From NCBI GenBank assembly GCA_013298325.1, contig JAAFHJ010000233.1:1-7432 (forward strand): a stretch of DNA of 7,432 nt, given 5' to 3'. The position numbers and the translations under genes were made by a program. Origin of the DNA: Myxococcales bacterium (GTDB lineage Bacteria > Myxococcota_A > Polyangia > Polyangiales > Polyangiaceae). Of the stretch, positions 6,226 to 7,432 are shown one piece after another. The notes beneath the pieces were generated by a model that saw only the letters and a list, made by a program, of their open reading frames with translations, was not told the DNA's origin and did not search any database. Position 1 is the first letter of the stretch; each line of letters begins with the position of its first letter.

Positions 6226-7182
6226 ATGCAATCGAAATCTCCCGCCGTCGTGGAGCCCGTAGAACCGTCGCCGGCACGCCGGATCGGCCTATTTTCCCTG
6301 TTTTCGAGCCCGACCGTCGATGCGGTCGCCCTGGAGGAGCGGGCCGCAAATCTGGCGAAGCGAAGCCTCAAGAAAGAGGCGAAAGTCGCCGGATTGAAGC
6401 TCGCCATTTCCATGATGGATTTGACGACCTTGGAAGGGAAGGACACCGTCGGGAAAGTCGAGCAACTTTGCCGAAAGGCCCGTCGTCCGATGGAAGGGGA
6501 TGGCACGATCCCGTCCTGCGCGGCGATCTGCGTCTATCCGAACTTCGTCACCACGGCGAAGAAGGCCCTCGAAGGCTCCACGGTGAAGGTCGCGAGCGTC
6601 GCGACGGCGTTCCCGTCGGGGCTCTCGCCGCTGCCGATCAAGCTGGAAGACGTCCGCCGCGCCGTCGAATTCGGCGCCGATGAAATCGACATGGTCATCG
6701 ACCGCGGCGCGATGCTGAGTGGCGATTATGCCAAGGTTTTCGACGAGATCGCGCGGACGAAAGAGGCCTGCGGCCCCGCCCACCTCAAGGTGATTCTTGA
6801 GACCGGCGAGCTCGGCACCTACGACGTCGTCCGCCGCGCGAGCGACATCGCGATCGCCGCCGGTGGCGATTTCATCAAGACCTCGACGGGGAAGGTCCAG
6901 CCGGCCGCCACGCTCCCGGTCACCCTCGCGATGCTCGAGGCGATCCGCGATCACTGGTACGCAACCGGCGTGCGCATCGGCATGAAGCCGGCCGGCGGCG
7001 TCCGTACTGCAAAGCAATCGTTGCAGTATTTGGTGATGGTCAAGGAGACGCTTGGCGACGCCTGGCTTACGCCCGATCTCTTCCGCTTCGGCGCGAGCGC
7101 CCTCCTCAACGACGTCTTGATGCAGCTCGAAAAAGAGCGGACCGGCTTCTACCAGGCGTCCGCCGACTTCTCGAAGGAATGA
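6226..7182 (+). CDS. deoC: Deoxyribose-phosphate aldolase, long animal-like type
   Basis: This enzyme (EC 4.1.2.4) cleaves 2-deoxy-D-ribose 5-phosphate to glyceraldehyde 3-phosphate and acetaldehyde in deoxynucleoside breakdown. Class I aldolase motifs are AAICVYP (99-105), ADEIDMVI (151-158, Asp155 matching E. coli Asp102), LKVILETGELGT (187-198), FIKTSTGK with the Schiff-base Lys218, and KPAGGVRT with Lys254. At 318 residues it is longer than the E. coli enzyme (about 259). It resembles human DERA more: KKEAKVAGLKLA and DLTTLEG near the start and LGDAWLTPDLFRFGAS near the end have counterparts there. The E. coli C-terminal tyrosine is not obvious; the tail is FSKE. ATG 6226 is preferred over an in-frame GTG at 6199, which lacks a ribosome-binding site and adds only nine residues. 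A coupled aldehyde dehydrogenase follows after 5 nt. Confidence 0.93.
   Translation: MQSKSPAVVEPVEPSPARRIGLFSLFSSPTVDAVALEERAANLAKRSLKKEAKVAGLKLAISMMDLTTLEGKDTVGKVEQLCRKARRPMEGDGTIPSCAAICVYPNFVTTAKKALEGSTVKVASVATAFPSGLSPLPIKLEDVRRAVEFGADEIDMVIDRGAMLSGDYAKVFDEIARTKEACGPAHLKVILETGELGTYDVVRRASDIAIAAGGDFIKTSTGKVQPAATLPVTLAMLEAIRDHWYATGVRIGMKPAGGVRTAKQSLQYLVMVKETLGDAWLTPDLFRFGASALLNDVLMQLEKERTGFYQASADFSKE
7174..7178 (+). promoter_or_regulatory. Ribosome-binding site for the aldehyde dehydrogenase
   Basis: AAGGA lies in the last codons of deoC, nine bases before the ATG at 7188. It fixes that start and couples translation of the two genes. Confidence 0.65.
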
Positions 7183-7187
7183 GCCCC

Positions 7188-7432
7188 ATGAGTGACATCA
7201 CCCGCCGCGAACAAACGAACGAACTCGCTCTTCAATTCGGGAACGCCTGGAATTACGCCCCCTCCCGCGAAGGGACCGAGCAGGTATCGCTCAAGCCCCG
7301 CTACGAGCTCTTCATCGACGGAGCGTGGACGGCGCCGAAGAGCAATCGCTACTTCGCGACCATCAATCCGGCGACGGAAGAGACGCTCGCCGAAGTCGCC
7401 GAAGCCAACGAGGAAGACGTCGCCCGCGCGGT
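7188..7432 (+). CDS. Aldehyde dehydrogenase, N-terminal part (runs off the window)
   Basis: The first 81 codons are present and the gene continues beyond the edge. After a short leader with NAWNYAPSREG, the sequence shows the NAD(P)-dependent aldehyde dehydrogenase entry LFIDGAWTAP followed by INPATEETLAEVAEANEEDV, where catalytic and cofactor residues are still to come. No acylating (CoA-dependent, PduP/EutE-like) features are visible in this part. Being 5 nt after deoC with a good ribosome-binding site, it probably oxidises the acetaldehyde released by the aldolase. From memory, deoC followed by one or two such dehydrogenases is a recurrent arrangement in actinobacteria and related high-GC lineages, with a similar YAP...LFIDG N-terminus. 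Confidence 0.92.
   Translation, partial: MSDITRREQTNELALQFGNAWNYAPSREGTEQVSLKPRYELFIDGAWTAPKSNRYFATINPATEETLAEVAEANEEDVARA

Noticed and set aside
5354..6262. Plus-strand open frame of 302 codons opposite the lipoprotein gene
   Set aside because: Arg-rich and motif-free; the minus strand gives a start with ribosome-binding site, signal peptide and regular cysteines with operon-like spacing.
6226..7432. Bacterial microcompartment locus (aldolase plus aldehyde dehydrogenase)
   Set aside because: No shell protein or acylating dehydrogenase features are visible in the window; the pair is explained by simple deoxyribose catabolism.

Overview
The window is GC-rich bacterial DNA with dense genes and third positions that are mostly G or C. 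Two of its proteins look like lipoproteins. The mix of a y4iL-type catalase-like lipoprotein, an HD/LuxR fusion, a cysteine-rich lipoprotein and a deoC-aldehyde dehydrogenase pair suggests a myxobacterium-like Deltaproteobacterium (Myxococcota, Polyangia-like). That assignment is an inference from style; there is no rRNA or marker gene here.

Layout. Positions 1-452 hold no confident gene. A dyad lies at 23-54, followed by a compact palindromic element at 148-358 bounded by perfect 13-bp inverted repeats and containing a small array of hairpin units, then the presumed 5' region of the first gene. On the plus strand follow a catalase-family (y4iL-like) lipoprotein (453-1775) and, 23 nt later, a protein with two degenerate HD-GYP-like halves fused to a LuxR-type DNA-binding domain (1799-3340). 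These face a three-gene minus-strand unit across a 30-nt convergent gap. Read in its own direction, that unit is a cysteine-rich lipoprotein (6121-5360), a MurE-like ligase without the usual N-terminal UDP-MurNAc-binding domain (5355-4000), and a class I SAM-dependent methyltransferase (4003-3371). The first two are 4 nt apart and the last two overlap as GTGA, so they are very probably co-transcribed and translationally coupled.

A 104-nt divergent intergenic region (6122-6225) separates that operon from a plus-strand catabolic pair: a deoxyribose-phosphate aldolase of the long, animal-like type (6226-7182) and the first 81 codons of an NAD(P)-dependent aldehyde dehydrogenase (7188 to the window end). 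Together they would cleave deoxyribose 5-phosphate to glyceraldehyde 3-phosphate and acetaldehyde and probably oxidise the acetaldehyde to acetate.

The most promising unexplained system is the minus-strand operon. Its Mur ligase keeps the ATP site, the lysine that is normally carbamylated and the DNPR amino-acid motif, but lacks the nucleotide-sugar-binding domain and several acceptor-contact motifs. It is coupled to a surface-type cysteine-rich lipoprotein and a small-molecule-type methyltransferase. Its function cannot be read from the sequence.
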